From Eubacterium sp. (lineage in GTDB: Bacteria > Bacillota > Clostridia > Oscillospirales > Acutalibacteraceae): a stretch of DNA of 19,961 nt. The notes beneath the pieces were generated by a model. The model saw only the letters and a list, made by a program, of their open reading frames with translations. It searched no databases and was not told the origin of the DNA. The stretch is taken from NCBI GenBank assembly GCA_029059925.1, contig JAIDVA010000388.1, forward strand, positions 1 through 19,961, given 5' to 3'. Every line of letters starts with the position of its first letter. Position 1 is the first letter of the stretch. Positions 1 through 7,682 of the stretch are shown here, in pieces. A program made the translations under genes and the position numbers.

Positions 1-974
1 CCACTCTTACATATAACACAGTCCTTAATCTTGTAAATGTCAAAGGTCAAAACGGCGACAAGGGAGATAAGGGCGATAAAGGTGACACAGGTGCTGACGG
101 TAAAGATGGTAAGGACGGCAGAGGTATTGCTAAAACCGAGCTTATCAACGGAGAATTGATTATTACTTATACTGATGGAACAAGTGATAATTTAGGTAGT
201 ATAAGTTCAGACATTACCGATTCAATTTCAATGCTTAACTTTACAAGACTTGATGACGGAACACTTAGTGTAGCAATTAAAGAAGAATATAAAACTATTG
301 CAGAAAACATTGTTATCCCTTCAACTTACAATGGTAAAACAGTTTCAACTATTGAAAATAATGGATTTGAAAATTGTAAATATCTAAGTCATATAACAAT
401 TCCTAGTACTATAAATACAATTGGCGCTTCCGCATTTAAAGAATGTTCACAGCTGAATAATATTGTTATGCCTGACAGTGTAACTGAAATAGGTTCAGGT
501 GCTTTTTGGCAATGCACATCTCTTGCAGAAATTACAATACCTAAATATGTAGCCATTATTCGTGCTGCTACATTCTATAACTGTACTTCTTTAAAAACTG
601 TAAAATTACCTGAAGGATTAACAACTATTGAATCACATCCAAATGGTACTTTTGGTAAATGTACATCATTAAATTCAATCATATTACCTGATTCTCTTAC
701 ATATATTGGTGGTTTTGCCTTTACAAACTGTACTTTATTAACGGAATTAACTATTCCCAAAAATGTAGTTTTTATTGGACAAGGTAGTATTTCACGCACC
801 AATATTAAATCAGTTTACTTTGAAGAACCAAACGGATGGAGCAGTAGTAGATTAGGCACAATTGAGGCAGTATCAGCCTCAACTTTAAGCAATCCTAAAG
901 ATGCAGCTGAACGTTTAAATAGAACTTACTATTATGACGGAAGCAACTCGTATTATTCTTATAGTCGAAAATAG
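1..974 (+). CDS. Collagen-like / BspA-type leucine-rich repeat protein (5' end missing)
   Basis: The frame is open from base 3 to the stop at 972-974, so the gene begins before the window; 323 residues are visible. Near the visible N-terminus are about nine Gly-X-Y triplets (GQN, three GDK, GDT, GAD, two GKD, GRG), as in bacterial collagen-like proteins. After a short linker come about six repeats of the LRR_5 (BspA/Treponema) type, each with an I-x-x-x-A/T-F-x-x-C-x-x-L-x-x-I-x-I/L-P core. The family is usually secreted or surface-bound and often adhesive. The visible C-terminus ends in a Tyr/Ser-rich tail; I see no LPXTG motif, dockerin or transmembrane anchor, so any attachment signal must lie upstream or be absent. 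An internal TTG at 156 could be mistaken for a start, but the collagen-like part upstream is in the same frame. Confidence 0.85.
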   Translation, partial: TLTYNTVLNLVNVKGQNGDKGDKGDKGDTGADGKDGKDGRGIAKTELINGELIITYTDGTSDNLGSISSDITDSISMLNFTRLDDGTLSVAIKEEYKTIAENIVIPSTYNGKTVSTIENNGFENCKYLSHITIPSTINTIGASAFKECSQLNNIVMPDSVTEIGSGAFWQCTSLAEITIPKYVAIIRAATFYNCTSLKTVKLPEGLTTIESHPNGTFGKCTSLNSIILPDSLTYIGGFAFTNCTLLTELTIPKNVVFIGQGSISRTNIKSVYFEEPNGWSSSRLGTIEAVSASTLSNPKDAAERLNRTYYYDGSNSYYSYSRK

Positions 975-1039
975 AAACACTTTAAAATACCCGTATAATA
1001 ATATAAATATTGAACGAAACTAATACGACCGGGTCATTA

Positions 1040-1240
1040 TTATTCCCTAATAATCCTGTAAACGGACTTACCGATAGTAAATTCTATCAGGTCATCACCA
1101 TAGTTACGCATAGATATTTCGTATCCGTTTAACTCAACTATGGTATTGAGTAGGTCAAAAACACAGTTTACAGACATAATAGCATCATTACAGGGCAACT
1201 CACTTGAGGCAGTAATAGATTTTTTAAGTATTCGTTTCAT
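1040..1240 (-). CDS. Small protein of unknown function (66 aa)
   Basis: I do not recognise the family. The gene is supported by a strong ribosome site (AAAGGAG, 7-8 bases before the ATG) and a TATAAT box on the same strand at 1277-1282, though no good -35 box accompanies it. The protein starts with a basic stretch (MKRILKKS) and has a C-terminal half rich in beta-type residues (VELNGYEISMRN, then FTIGKSVYRIIRE). There is no signal peptide, membrane segment or Cys motif; its two cysteines are not arranged as a metal site. It lies between the leucine-rich repeat gene and the recombinase operon, on the opposite strand to both, and is probably part of the accessory region. Confidence 0.6.
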   Translation of the reverse strand: MKRILKKSITASSELPCNDAIMSVNCVFDLLNTIVELNGYEISMRNYGDDLIEFTIGKSVYRIIRE

Positions 1241-1398
1241 ATTGAAACTCCTTTGATAGTTTATTAGGATAATTTAATTATACATCCAAGTCAGATGGTT
1301 TTATCTTTTCAGATACCCTGCTGAAAGTTTCGGCAAGTATTTTCAAACAAATTATTTTTTATCCTTACATAAATATAAAAGGTTTTTTCACAAATATT

Positions 1399-1440
1399 AA
1401 AGCACTCCACAAAGATATGCGTTATCTTTCGGAGTGCTTT
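1399..1440 (+). terminator. Long-stem hairpin terminator
   Basis: A 10-bp stem (AAAGCACTCC / GGAGTGCTTT) continues, after a small bulge, into a 7-bp stem (AAAGATA / TATCTTT) with a 5-base loop. It is followed on the plus strand by TTGTTTTG. The nearest plus-strand gene upstream ends at 974, more than 400 bases away, so this may terminate that transcript or insulate the recombinase operon. On the minus strand the following T-run is weaker. Confidence 0.7.
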
Positions 1441-1561
1441 TGTTTTGTACAAGCTATATAAAAACAAACATCTCTTTTCATTTATATTTTTGTGTTATAA
1501 TATATACACCAATTTGTTTTAGTCTAAGGTGTTCAAAATATTAAGAGAACATTAACGGTAC

Positions 1562-1590
1562 TTGGAACCTTTTCGTTTATACCTTATAAT
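1562..1590 (+). promoter_or_regulatory. Likely sigma-70 promoter of the recombinase operon
   Basis: TTGGAA (1562-1567), a 17-base spacer and a consensus TATAAT (1585-1590). Transcription would start near 1597, leaving a leader of about 27 bases that holds the GGCAGGT ribosome site. Confidence 0.55.
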
Positions 1591-1623
1591 ACGCTTACAA
1601 TATTGAAAGGCAGGTATAAATTT

Positions 1624-2211
1624 ATGATTTATGGTTACGCAAGATGTTCAACAAATGAGAAAATGCAAGACATCAACAGACAGGTTAGAGAATTAAAACA
1701 AATGGGTGCCACTGATGAAACAATGTACTTGGAATATGAGAGTGGCACAATCACAAACAGAATTCAGTTAAACCGATTGCTTGAATGTGTAACGCAAGGC
1801 GATACAATTATTGCAACCGAGGTTAGCAGAATTACACGAAGTGCAAAACAGTTATGTGAAATTATTGAATTTGCAAAGAACAAGCATATTAAATTAGTAT
1901 TCGGCAGTTTTATTGTAGATTGCATTAATGAGCTTGACCCTATGACAGAAGGTATGATTAAAATGATGGGTGTGTTCAGTGAACTTGAAAGAAACATAAT
2001 CAGTCAGAGAGTTAAAAGCGGTATGCAAAACGCAAAATCAAAAGGCAAAGTTATCGGCAGACACAAAACAACTATTGATGATATACCAAGAGTGTTTTTC
2101 AGGAATTATGAAAAATACAAGAGAGGTGAAATTAACAAAGCTGATTTATCACGCTTATGTGAAATTTCTTATCCAACAGTTTACAAATATATTGCCATTG
2201 TGGAGGGCTAA
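1624..2211 (+). CDS. Small serine recombinase (resolvase/invertase family)
   Basis: A 195-residue resolvase/invertase-type site-specific recombinase. The N-terminus MIYGYARCSTNE matches the family's Y-x-R-V-S-T start, with Ser9 as the expected nucleophile that attaches to DNA during strand exchange. Other family marks are EVSRITRS in the catalytic domain, the long E-helix around ELERNIISQRV, and a C-terminal helix-turn-helix (KADLSRLCEISYPTVYKYI) for DNA binding. The ATG at 1624 is preferred over an in-frame TTG at 1603 because it gives the canonical N-terminus and sits behind GGCAGGT. It is the first gene of a three-gene operon, three bases before the next. It could act as a resolvase or inversion enzyme, or work with the larger recombinase downstream; the target site is not visible. 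Confidence 0.9.
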   Translation: MIYGYARCSTNEKMQDINRQVRELKQMGATDETMYLEYESGTITNRIQLNRLLECVTQGDTIIATEVSRITRSAKQLCEIIEFAKNKHIKLVFGSFIVDCINELDPMTEGMIKMMGVFSELERNIISQRVKSGMQNAKSKGKVIGRHKTTIDDIPRVFFRNYEKYKRGEINKADLSRLCEISYPTVYKYIAIVEG

Positions 2212-2214
2212 AAA

Positions 2215-2673
2215 ATGAAAGTTAGTATTTATTCAAGAGAAGAAATTGAAAAACTTATTGATACCGATTTCCCTAAGAATACCGCCGTTATCAGTTTCTA
2301 TGACCCAAAGGGCATAAGGAGTGATAATCTTACCCCTGTTAATTATAAAAACAAAGCAGAAATGGTTTATCAGGTTGCTGTGTATGATATTGATATAGAG
2401 TGCTTGAAAGATTACGGATTGACATTCGATACATATTTGCCTGAAGCTAAAGACATAGCAGAATTTATATACAGAGCAAAAGAAAAAGGCTTTGATATTA
2501 TCTGTCAATGCCAATACGGTCAAAGCAGGAGTTCAGCCTGTGCTGCTGCCATACTTGAACATTTTGAAAAGAATGGTATCAGCATATTTGCCGATTACAA
2601 CTATTACCCTAATCAAATTGTATTTAATAAAATGTTAAAGGCTTTAGATGAAGTGAAAGAAGAAAGGAACTAA
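2215..2673 (+). CDS. Tyrosine/dual-specificity phosphatase-like protein
   Basis: 152 residues with the Cys-X5-Arg phosphatase signature CQYGQSR (Cys99, Arg105). It lies just after a hydrophobic strand (FDIIC) and before a helix (SSACAAAILEHF), the usual P-loop arrangement of cysteine-dependent phosphatases. Asp58 or Asp60 is a candidate general acid. From memory, close relatives occur beside recombinases on Firmicutes mobile elements, generally without a known substrate. The start is fixed by GGAGGG about 8 bases upstream inside the preceding gene; the spacing of 3 bases upstream and 5 downstream suggests co-transcription with both recombinases. The activity is inferred from the motif only; protein, nucleotide or phospholipid substrates are all possible. 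Confidence 0.75.
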   Translation: MKVSIYSREEIEKLIDTDFPKNTAVISFYDPKGIRSDNLTPVNYKNKAEMVYQVAVYDIDIECLKDYGLTFDTYLPEAKDIAEFIYRAKEKGFDIICQCQYGQSRSSACAAAILEHFEKNGISIFADYNYYPNQIVFNKMLKALDEVKEERN

Positions 2674-2678
2674 TATAT

Positions 2679-4223
2679 ATGACAAATAAAATTGAAAAAA
2701 TCAATGTAGTAATTTATGCAAGATATAGTTGCAGCGGACAAAGAGAAGAAAGCATTGAAGGACAATTAAAGGTTTGCCACAAATATGCCGAAGATAATAA
2801 TTTAACAGTAATTCACGAATACATAGACAAGGCTTTAACAGGCAGAAGTGATGACCGCCCTCAATTTCTGCAAATGATTGAAGATAGCAAGAAACGTGAA
2901 TTCCAAGCTGTTTTAGTATATGCAATAGACCGATTTTCTCGCAATATGTATAAAACTATGTATTACGAGGATAAATTAGAAAAAAACAAAGTATACTTAA
3001 TATCTGCTACTGAGATATTCGACAATACTGCTACTGGAAAATTTTGCAAACATATGATGATGGGCAATGCACAATACTATTCCGATAACTTATCTCAAAG
3101 AGTTACAATTGGTCTAAAGTTAAATGCAGAAAAAGGAATAATAAACGGTGGCATACCCCCATTTGGATATAAACTTGTTGATAAGAAATTAGAAATTGAC
3201 GAAAACACAGCACCATATGTGAAAAGGATTTTTCAAATGTACGCTGACGGAAAGAAATGTACTGATATTATAGAATATTTAAATGCTCACGGAATGAGGA
3301 CAGCAAAAGGCTGTGAATTTGGCAGAAACAGTTTACATACCATTTTCAACAACAGAAAATATATAGGCGAATATAAATATGGTGATATAGTAATCCCTGA
3401 TTGTGTACCAAGAATAATTGATGATGAATTATTCAATCAAGTTGCTAACATATTAGTTAAGAATAAACACAACGCAGGACATAACAAAGCAAAGGTTGAT
3501 TATCTGCTTACTACTAAGTTGTTCTGTGGTCATTGTAAATCTCCTATGGTTGGTATTTCAGGTACATCAAAATATAAGAAAACATACTATTACTACTCTT
3601 GCAATGAATTCAGAAAAAAGAATTGTAAAAAGCGAAATGTAAGAAAAGACCTTATTGAAAATCTGGTCATATCAAAATGCCTTGAAATGCTTACAGATAA
3701 AAACATCAGCAAAATCGCAAAAGAGATTATTAAAGAAAACAAAAAGGATAATGATAATGCGAATATCAAATATATAAAAAAGCAAATGAACAAAAATCAA
3801 CAGCAACAAGCAAACTTACTTGAATCATTATCAATGTGCAATATAGATACTGTAAGGCACTCCATATTTAATAAAATTGAGAAATTACAACTTGCATATT
3901 CCGAATTAGAAAAAGAATTATCTATTGAAAAACTAAAAAATATTGAACTTACTGAAAACGATATAATATTCTTTTTAAACAGATTCAAAAATGGAAATAT
4001 TGATGATGTAAAATACAGAAAAGCATTAATTGATATTTTTGTGAAGTCGATTTATTTATATGAAGATAAGATTACTATAATATTTAATGTCGATAATATG
4101 AGTGTTACTATTGATGATGTAATTCTTGATAAGATTAGCAAATCATCAAAAAATTTGTATTCTAATAGCTCCGTTGTACCAAAAAAGCCTTGGAATTATT
4201 TCCAAGGCTTTTTTATTCTATAA
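2679..4223 (+). CDS. Large serine recombinase (integrase type)
   Basis: 514 residues with the layout of large serine integrases. The N-terminal resolvase domain has VIYARYSCSGQREESIEGQ, with Ser17 as nucleophile, and YAIDRFSRN. It is followed by a Recombinase domain (about 160-265), a zinc ribbon opened by Cys283-x-x-Cys286 (CGHC) and closed by the Cys pair around YYSCNEFRKKNC, and a Lys/Gln-rich coiled coil (about 365-430). Such enzymes integrate and excise phages and conjugative or mobilizable elements at short att sites. A ribosome site (AAAGGAAC) lies 8-9 bases upstream. Oddly, the last 14 codons (VPKKPWNYFQGFFIL) run through a 15-bp terminator hairpin and the stop codon lies after it. 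The C-terminal tail may therefore have been added by an integration junction. Confidence 0.93.
   Translation: MTNKIEKINVVIYARYSCSGQREESIEGQLKVCHKYAEDNNLTVIHEYIDKALTGRSDDRPQFLQMIEDSKKREFQAVLVYAIDRFSRNMYKTMYYEDKLEKNKVYLISATEIFDNTATGKFCKHMMMGNAQYYSDNLSQRVTIGLKLNAEKGIINGGIPPFGYKLVDKKLEIDENTAPYVKRIFQMYADGKKCTDIIEYLNAHGMRTAKGCEFGRNSLHTIFNNRKYIGEYKYGDIVIPDCVPRIIDDELFNQVANILVKNKHNAGHNKAKVDYLLTTKLFCGHCKSPMVGISGTSKYKKTYYYYSCNEFRKKNCKKRNVRKDLIENLVISKCLEMLTDKNISKIAKEIIKENKKDNDNANIKYIKKQMNKNQQQQANLLESLSMCNIDTVRHSIFNKIEKLQLAYSELEKELSIEKLKNIELTENDIIFFLNRFKNGNIDDVKYRKALIDIFVKSIYLYEDKITIIFNVDNMSVTIDDVILDKISKSSKNLYSNSSVVPKKPWNYFQGFFIL
4181..4214 (+). terminator. Terminator inside the 3' end of the recombinase gene
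   Basis: A perfect 15-bp stem (AAAAAAGCCTTGGAA / TTCCAAGGCTTTTTT) with a 4-base loop; the right arm ends in six T. The recombinase stop codon (4221-4223) lies 3' of the hairpin. The A-run and T-run would allow it to work on both strands. Confidence 0.85.
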
Positions 4224-4241
4224 TACATATTCAAACATAAA

Positions 4242-4270
4242 AACAGCCGCTGCATTATGCAGCGGCTGTT
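4242..4270 (-). terminator. Terminator of the agrDB transcript
   Basis: A 13-bp perfect stem (AACAGCCGCTGCA / TGCAGCGGCTGTT) with a 3-base loop. Read on the minus strand it is followed by a T-run (GTTTTTATG), and it lies 21 bases after the agrB stop. Confidence 0.85.
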
Positions 4271-4291
4271 CGCACCAATACTCTATTTCAA

Positions 4292-4888
4292 TTATTCATA
4301 ATACTTCTCTTTGGTTACAGCCTTTTTAAGCCTTCCCGCAACAAGCAATATGCTCTCAAGAATCAAGCTCATACAGCAAGGTACAAATAAAATTGCAAGA
4401 CCAAAGCAATATGAAATAACAATTGCAGCAACAATCACAAGCAATATTATGATAGAGATTTTACGAAAATACTTAAACTCCTTATCCGACAAAGGCTTTT
4501 CAGGTGTGTCAAGCGGACAAAGACAAAGAATACAAACAGTACAAATTGCCGCAGCAATCAGCATAACCATTTGAAAATCAAATTGCCTTGAAAGCCTTAT
4601 AACAACAATAGAAGCCAGAATGGATAGGGTTGACATAAGTTCGCATCTTCCCTCAGTTGAAGCGTGATAGCCTCCTGCATACTTTCTTATAAATTGAAAA
4701 GAGATGTAGAAAATAACACTTTCAAGCAAACAGCCAAGCAACAGACCGAAAACGGCTGTTATCACAAAAAACATCAGCTGTGAAATCAGGATAAACAAAC
4801 CATAAATATATAGCTCCCTGTCGTCTTCAGCAATTGTTCCGTTTGAAAGCATTTTTCTTACAAGCCTTTCGGCAAAATTATTAATCAT
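4292..4888 (-). CDS. agrB: AgrB-type peptide-processing membrane protease
   Basis: 198 residues, close to the usual AgrB length, with several hydrophobic membrane segments after a charged N-terminal stretch. The conserved core RKYAGGYHASTEGRC carries His75 and Cys82, with the His-x6-Cys spacing of the AgrB cysteine-protease dyad. In the family this protein cuts the C-terminal part from the AgrD precursor and forms the thiolactone ring of the autoinducing peptide. Its ATG overlaps the end of the agrD frame by 8 bases and has no strong ribosome site of its own, so translation is probably coupled to agrD. A strong terminator follows. The response regulator and kinase of the system are encoded on the other strand from 5665. 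Confidence 0.93.
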   Translation of the reverse strand: MINNFAERLVRKMLSNGTIAEDDRELYIYGLFILISQLMFFVITAVFGLLLGCLLESVIFYISFQFIRKYAGGYHASTEGRCELMSTLSILASIVVIRLSRQFDFQMVMLIAAAICTVCILCLCPLDTPEKPLSDKEFKYFRKISIIILLVIVAAIVISYCFGLAILFVPCCMSLILESILLVAGRLKKAVTKEKYYE

Positions 4889-5030
4889 TGTCTATCTTGC
4901 TGAACTTCTTAAGTGCTGCAGGCGCCTTTGGCTGATAAATATGAACACAAGTTGTGCTGTTTGCATTACCCTTGAGCGAAAACTCAACAGCCTTTTTTAA
5001 CATATTTTTTGAAACACTTTTTTTATTCAT
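4881..5030 (-). CDS. agrD: AgrD-type autoinducing peptide precursor
   Basis: A 49-residue frame too short for many gene finders. The start is set by an excellent ribosome site (AAAGGAG, 8 bases before the ATG). The protein has a basic, amphipathic N-terminal half (MNKKSVSKNMLKKAVEFSLK), one cysteine (Cys28), and then CVHIYQPKAPAALKKF and an acidic/polar tail. This matches the AgrD plan of leader, cyclised peptide and C-terminal recognition segment with a conserved P-x-x-L. By analogy the ring would be the five residues Cys28-Tyr32 (CVHIY), with a few residues before it as the exocyclic tail; the exact ends are inference. Its last codons overlap agrB, the expected partner. It has a proposed promoter at 5159-5188 and a leader of about 120 bases. 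Confidence 0.9.
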   Translation of the reverse strand: MNKKSVSKNMLKKAVEFSLKGNANSTTCVHIYQPKAPAALKKFSKIDND

Positions 5031-5158
5031 AATGAATACTCCTTTCTTCTTCATGTTTTGCTTTTTTTATATTAACAAATAAAATATTGTTCAGCAATAA
5101 CAACTGCAAAATCACCTAATAATGATACAAAAACACAAATAATACAAATACAATTTTG

Positions 5159-5188
5159 ATTATACTGATTTATTCTTGAATATTCCAA
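5159..5188 (-). promoter_or_regulatory. Likely promoter of agrDB
   Basis: On the minus strand TTGGAA (5183-5188), an 18-base spacer and a consensus TATAAT (5159-5164). It lies between agrD and the divergent XRE gene, the place where an AgrA-type regulator would be expected to act. I could not identify a convincing pair of LytTR direct repeats beside it. Confidence 0.5.
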
Positions 5189-5263
5189 ATATTAGTTGTA
5201 ATTCCCCTTTTTATATTATTCAATTTATCGAAGTACAGTGTTAAAATCAAATGGGTGATAAAT

Positions 5264-5590
5264 ATGGAAATAAATTCTAATAAAATGGGATTCAGAATTG
5301 CACAGAAAAGAAGGGAAATGGGCATAAAACAGGCTGTTCTGGCAGAAGCTGTCGGCATATCCGACAATCATATGTCAAACATCGAAAAGGGATACAGCAC
5401 ACCAAGCCTGGAAACATTGATAAAAATATGCAATGCACTATGTGTAACTCCCGATTACATATTGCTTGGAAGTATAAGAAAGGATACGGCTCAAAACATT
5501 ATTGACGATATTATGCTGTGCAATTATGAGGATAAAATCATTATTGAAAAGCTGATTCAGGTTTTTGTCGAGAAAGTAACAAAAAAATAA
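5264..5590 (+). CDS. XRE-family helix-turn-helix regulator
   Basis: 108 residues. Residues about 8-65 form a Cro/CI-type helix-turn-helix (GFRIAQKRREMGIKQAVLAE, then AEAVGISDNHMSNIEKGYST), followed by the usual LIKICNALCVTPDYILLG. The last 35 residues are a charged helix that may serve dimerisation. The ATG at 5264 is chosen over a GTG at 5255 because GGTGAT, complementary to the 16S rRNA tail, lies just before it and overlaps the GTG. It sits between the divergent agrDB genes and the plus-strand response regulator and kinase, so it may regulate the peptide signalling locus or be co-transcribed with the two-component genes; the target is unknown. Confidence 0.88.
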   Translation: MEINSNKMGFRIAQKRREMGIKQAVLAEAVGISDNHMSNIEKGYSTPSLETLIKICNALCVTPDYILLGSIRKDTAQNIIDDIMLCNYEDKIIIEKLIQVFVEKVTKK

Positions 5591-5664
5591 AAATTGACAA
5601 ATATTGGTAAAATGCTGTAAACTATGATAAAATAAGTATATAGCATTTTTTAGGACGTGATTAA

Positions 5665-6363
5665 ATGAATATAGCAATTTGCGATGATGAGCAGGAATAT
5701 ATTGACGATGTAAGAAAGCACTTGAATTTGTATTGTTCAGAACACGGAATATCATATGAATTATATGAATTTAACAACAGCAAGGATATTTTGAACAGCA
5801 AAACCAAATATGACATTGCCCTTCTTGATATAGAGATTGATGATATCAACGGCATTGAAATAGGCAAACAGCTGCAGATTAGCAACCCTGAAATTGTTTT
5901 AATATATATCACGGCATACGACCATTATCTTGACGAAGCAATGGATTTGGGCATAACACGATTTTTCAGCAAGCCCATAAACAGTGAAAGATTCTATATC
6001 GGAATTGAACGTGCTATCGCAAAGGTTGACAATACCGAGGTTAAAATCTATCTTAAGGATGAAAAGCAAGGGATTGAGACAATTTATTGCAGAGATATCA
6101 TTTATGTGGAAATTTACGGCAGAAAAACTAAGGTTGTTAATTCTGACAAAACATATATCTGCAAGGATAACATACAATTCTGGCAGGAAAAGCTTACAAA
6201 ATCCTATTTTGAATTCCCACACAAAAGCTTTATTATTAACACAAATTTTATTACCGGTTATAACAGAGACTATGTTATTTTAGATAATCAATATAATATC
6301 CCGATTGCATATTCAAAAAGAAGCGAATTCAAAAGAAAATTTATGGTGCTTACGGAGTCGTAA
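5665..6363 (+). CDS. LytTR-family response regulator (AgrA-like)
   Basis: 232 residues. The receiver domain (about 1-120) has the acidic pair Asp7-Asp8, phospho-acceptor Asp55 in YDIALLDIEID, Thr83 (YITAYD) and Lys103 (FFSKPI). The C-terminal half (about 128-228) is a LytTR DNA-binding domain, with IIYVEIYGRKTKV and HKSFIINTNFI as recognisable parts. Regulators of this type bind short direct repeats and, in Agr systems, activate the agr promoter and target genes. The kinase starts one base after the stop codon, so the two form an operon. An AGGACGTGAT ribosome site precedes the ATG. A TTGACA at about 5595 has no -10 box at a normal distance, so the promoter is uncertain. I call it AgrA-like because of the agrDB genes next door. 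Confidence 0.93.
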   Translation: MNIAICDDEQEYIDDVRKHLNLYCSEHGISYELYEFNNSKDILNSKTKYDIALLDIEIDDINGIEIGKQLQISNPEIVLIYITAYDHYLDEAMDLGITRFFSKPINSERFYIGIERAIAKVDNTEVKIYLKDEKQGIETIYCRDIIYVEIYGRKTKVVNSDKTYICKDNIQFWQEKLTKSYFEFPHKSFIINTNFITGYNRDYVILDNQYNIPIAYSKRSEFKRKFMVLTES

Positions 6364-6364
6364 T

Positions 6365-7681
6365 ATGGCTAAACAATTCGTATTTTTTATAGTATACATA
6401 ATTGAGGCTTTAATAGCTTATATGTATTTTGATGACAATTATAAAATAAAACGCAAAAATTCAACATCAATCCTGCTTGCGCTTGTTTTGTATTCTTTAG
6501 GTTTTTGTATGAATGCAATATGCGACAATAATAGCATAGTTAATACTGTAATATTCTTAATCATAAATCTAGTATACTGCAAATCTTCATTTGATATATC
6601 ATTAAAAAGTTCCGTATTGCATTCTTCAATACTCCTCGCCATTATGGTCATATGTGAGTTAATTATAGAAACAGGAGCATCATTACTTTTCGATATTCCG
6701 ATAGATGCGTATAAACACAGCTTTGCATCACTGGTTATTTTAGGAACAGTAGAAAAGGTGTTGTATTTATTAATCTGCAAATTTATTTCAACAGCATTTT
6801 CCTACAAGAAAAACAACACACCAAATAATCTGAAACGTGATTTTGCATTATTCCTGTATCCTGTCATAACCACAATCATGCTTTTGGTTTTTTCATACAC
6901 ATCTGCTGCTTATCAGATTTCCGATAAAATAAATTTTGTATTTATAGCAGTAAGTATTGTTTCGCTGATATTCTGCTGTCTAATTTTCATAATCAATCAA
7001 AAAATTCAGATTCAGGAAAACAAATTAATTGAACTGCAGGCTGAAAAGCAGAAGAATGAAATGAACCAATCATTTTATATACTTCTGGATAAGAAAAACG
7101 AAGATCAAAGAGTTTTCGTTCATGATATGAAGCATCATATATCTACATTAAAACTTATGTCAGATATAGATGAAATAAGAACATATCTCAACGAAATGCA
7201 GCCTGAGCTTGACGAATATCAATATATTGGCAAAAGTAACAATAAAATGCTTGATCTGATATTAAGCAAATACCATCATATATGCAAAGCAAATAATATA
7301 GAATTTGATGCAGATGTAAGAAGCTGTAATTTAAGCTTTATAAATGATAATGATTTAACCTCTATGCTGGGGAATCTGCTTGACAATGCAGTTGAGGCAG
7401 CAAAAGGGGCAGATCATGCATCCATTCACTTTGCAGCGAAAAATCATGAATCATTTAATACACTCAGTATTATCAACAGCTCCTGCCACACTCCCAAAAC
7501 GCGTGGCGAAAAGCTTTTGACCACAAAAACAGATGCAGCTTTTCACGGCTATGGTGTAAAAAGTGTAGAAAAAACTGCAAAAAAGCATAATGGCGTATGT
7601 GAATGGTTTTATGACGAAGTAAAAAGAGAATTCCATTTCAGCGTTATATTTAATCAAAGCAAAAAAAGTTTTGAAAGCTAA
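6365..7681 (+). CDS. AgrC-like sensor histidine kinase
   Basis: 438 residues from the ATG at 6365, preceded by GGAG inside the end of the response regulator gene; an in-frame ATG at 6305 would lie far inside that gene and is unlikely. The N-terminal about 210 residues are strongly hydrophobic, with six or seven membrane segments as in peptide-sensing HPK10 kinases. A coiled stretch (IQENKLIELQAEKQKNE) leads to the phospho-acceptor box VFVHDMKHHI, with His253. The ATPase part has the N-box NLLDNAVEAA (Asn341) and a G-box HGYGVKSVEKTAKKHNG. It most probably senses the cyclic peptide made from AgrD by AgrB and phosphorylates the regulator just upstream. A terminator follows directly. Confidence 0.92.
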   Translation: MAKQFVFFIVYIIEALIAYMYFDDNYKIKRKNSTSILLALVLYSLGFCMNAICDNNSIVNTVIFLIINLVYCKSSFDISLKSSVLHSSILLAIMVICELIIETGASLLFDIPIDAYKHSFASLVILGTVEKVLYLLICKFISTAFSYKKNNTPNNLKRDFALFLYPVITTIMLLVFSYTSAAYQISDKINFVFIAVSIVSLIFCCLIFIINQKIQIQENKLIELQAEKQKNEMNQSFYILLDKKNEDQRVFVHDMKHHISTLKLMSDIDEIRTYLNEMQPELDEYQYIGKSNNKMLDLILSKYHHICKANNIEFDADVRSCNLSFINDNDLTSMLGNLLDNAVEAAKGADHASIHFAAKNHESFNTLSIINSSCHTPKTRGEKLLTTKTDAAFHGYGVKSVEKTAKKHNGVCEWFYDEVKREFHFSVIFNQSKKSFES

Positions 7682-7682
7682 C

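Larger units (their letters stand above)
1241..1623. other. Intergenic region before the recombinase operon
   Basis: This 383-base AT-rich stretch holds no convincing gene. It contains the TATAAT box of the small minus-strand gene (1277-1282), a strong hairpin terminator (1399-1440), a second TATAAT at 1496-1501 without a good -35, and the likely promoter of the recombinase operon (1562-1590). I found no direct repeat that would mark an element end. Confidence 0.6.

Noticed and set aside
4165..4182. A tRNA-like 3' end (CCGTTGTACCA) followed by A-run and terminator, as if the element had integrated into a tRNA gene.
   Set aside because: No T-arm or anticodon arm precedes it and the bases lie within the recombinase frame; the match is too short to support a tRNA remnant.
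5031..5263. AGTTGTA and ACAGTGTT motifs resembling LytTR regulator half-sites near the agrDB promoter.
   Set aside because: They are not spaced as the usual direct repeats upstream of the -35 box, so no operator is claimed.
5595..5630. TTGACA with TATGAT as promoter of the response regulator and kinase genes.
   Set aside because: The spacing is 23 bases, too long for a normal sigma-70 promoter, and no better -10 box lies at 16-18 bases.
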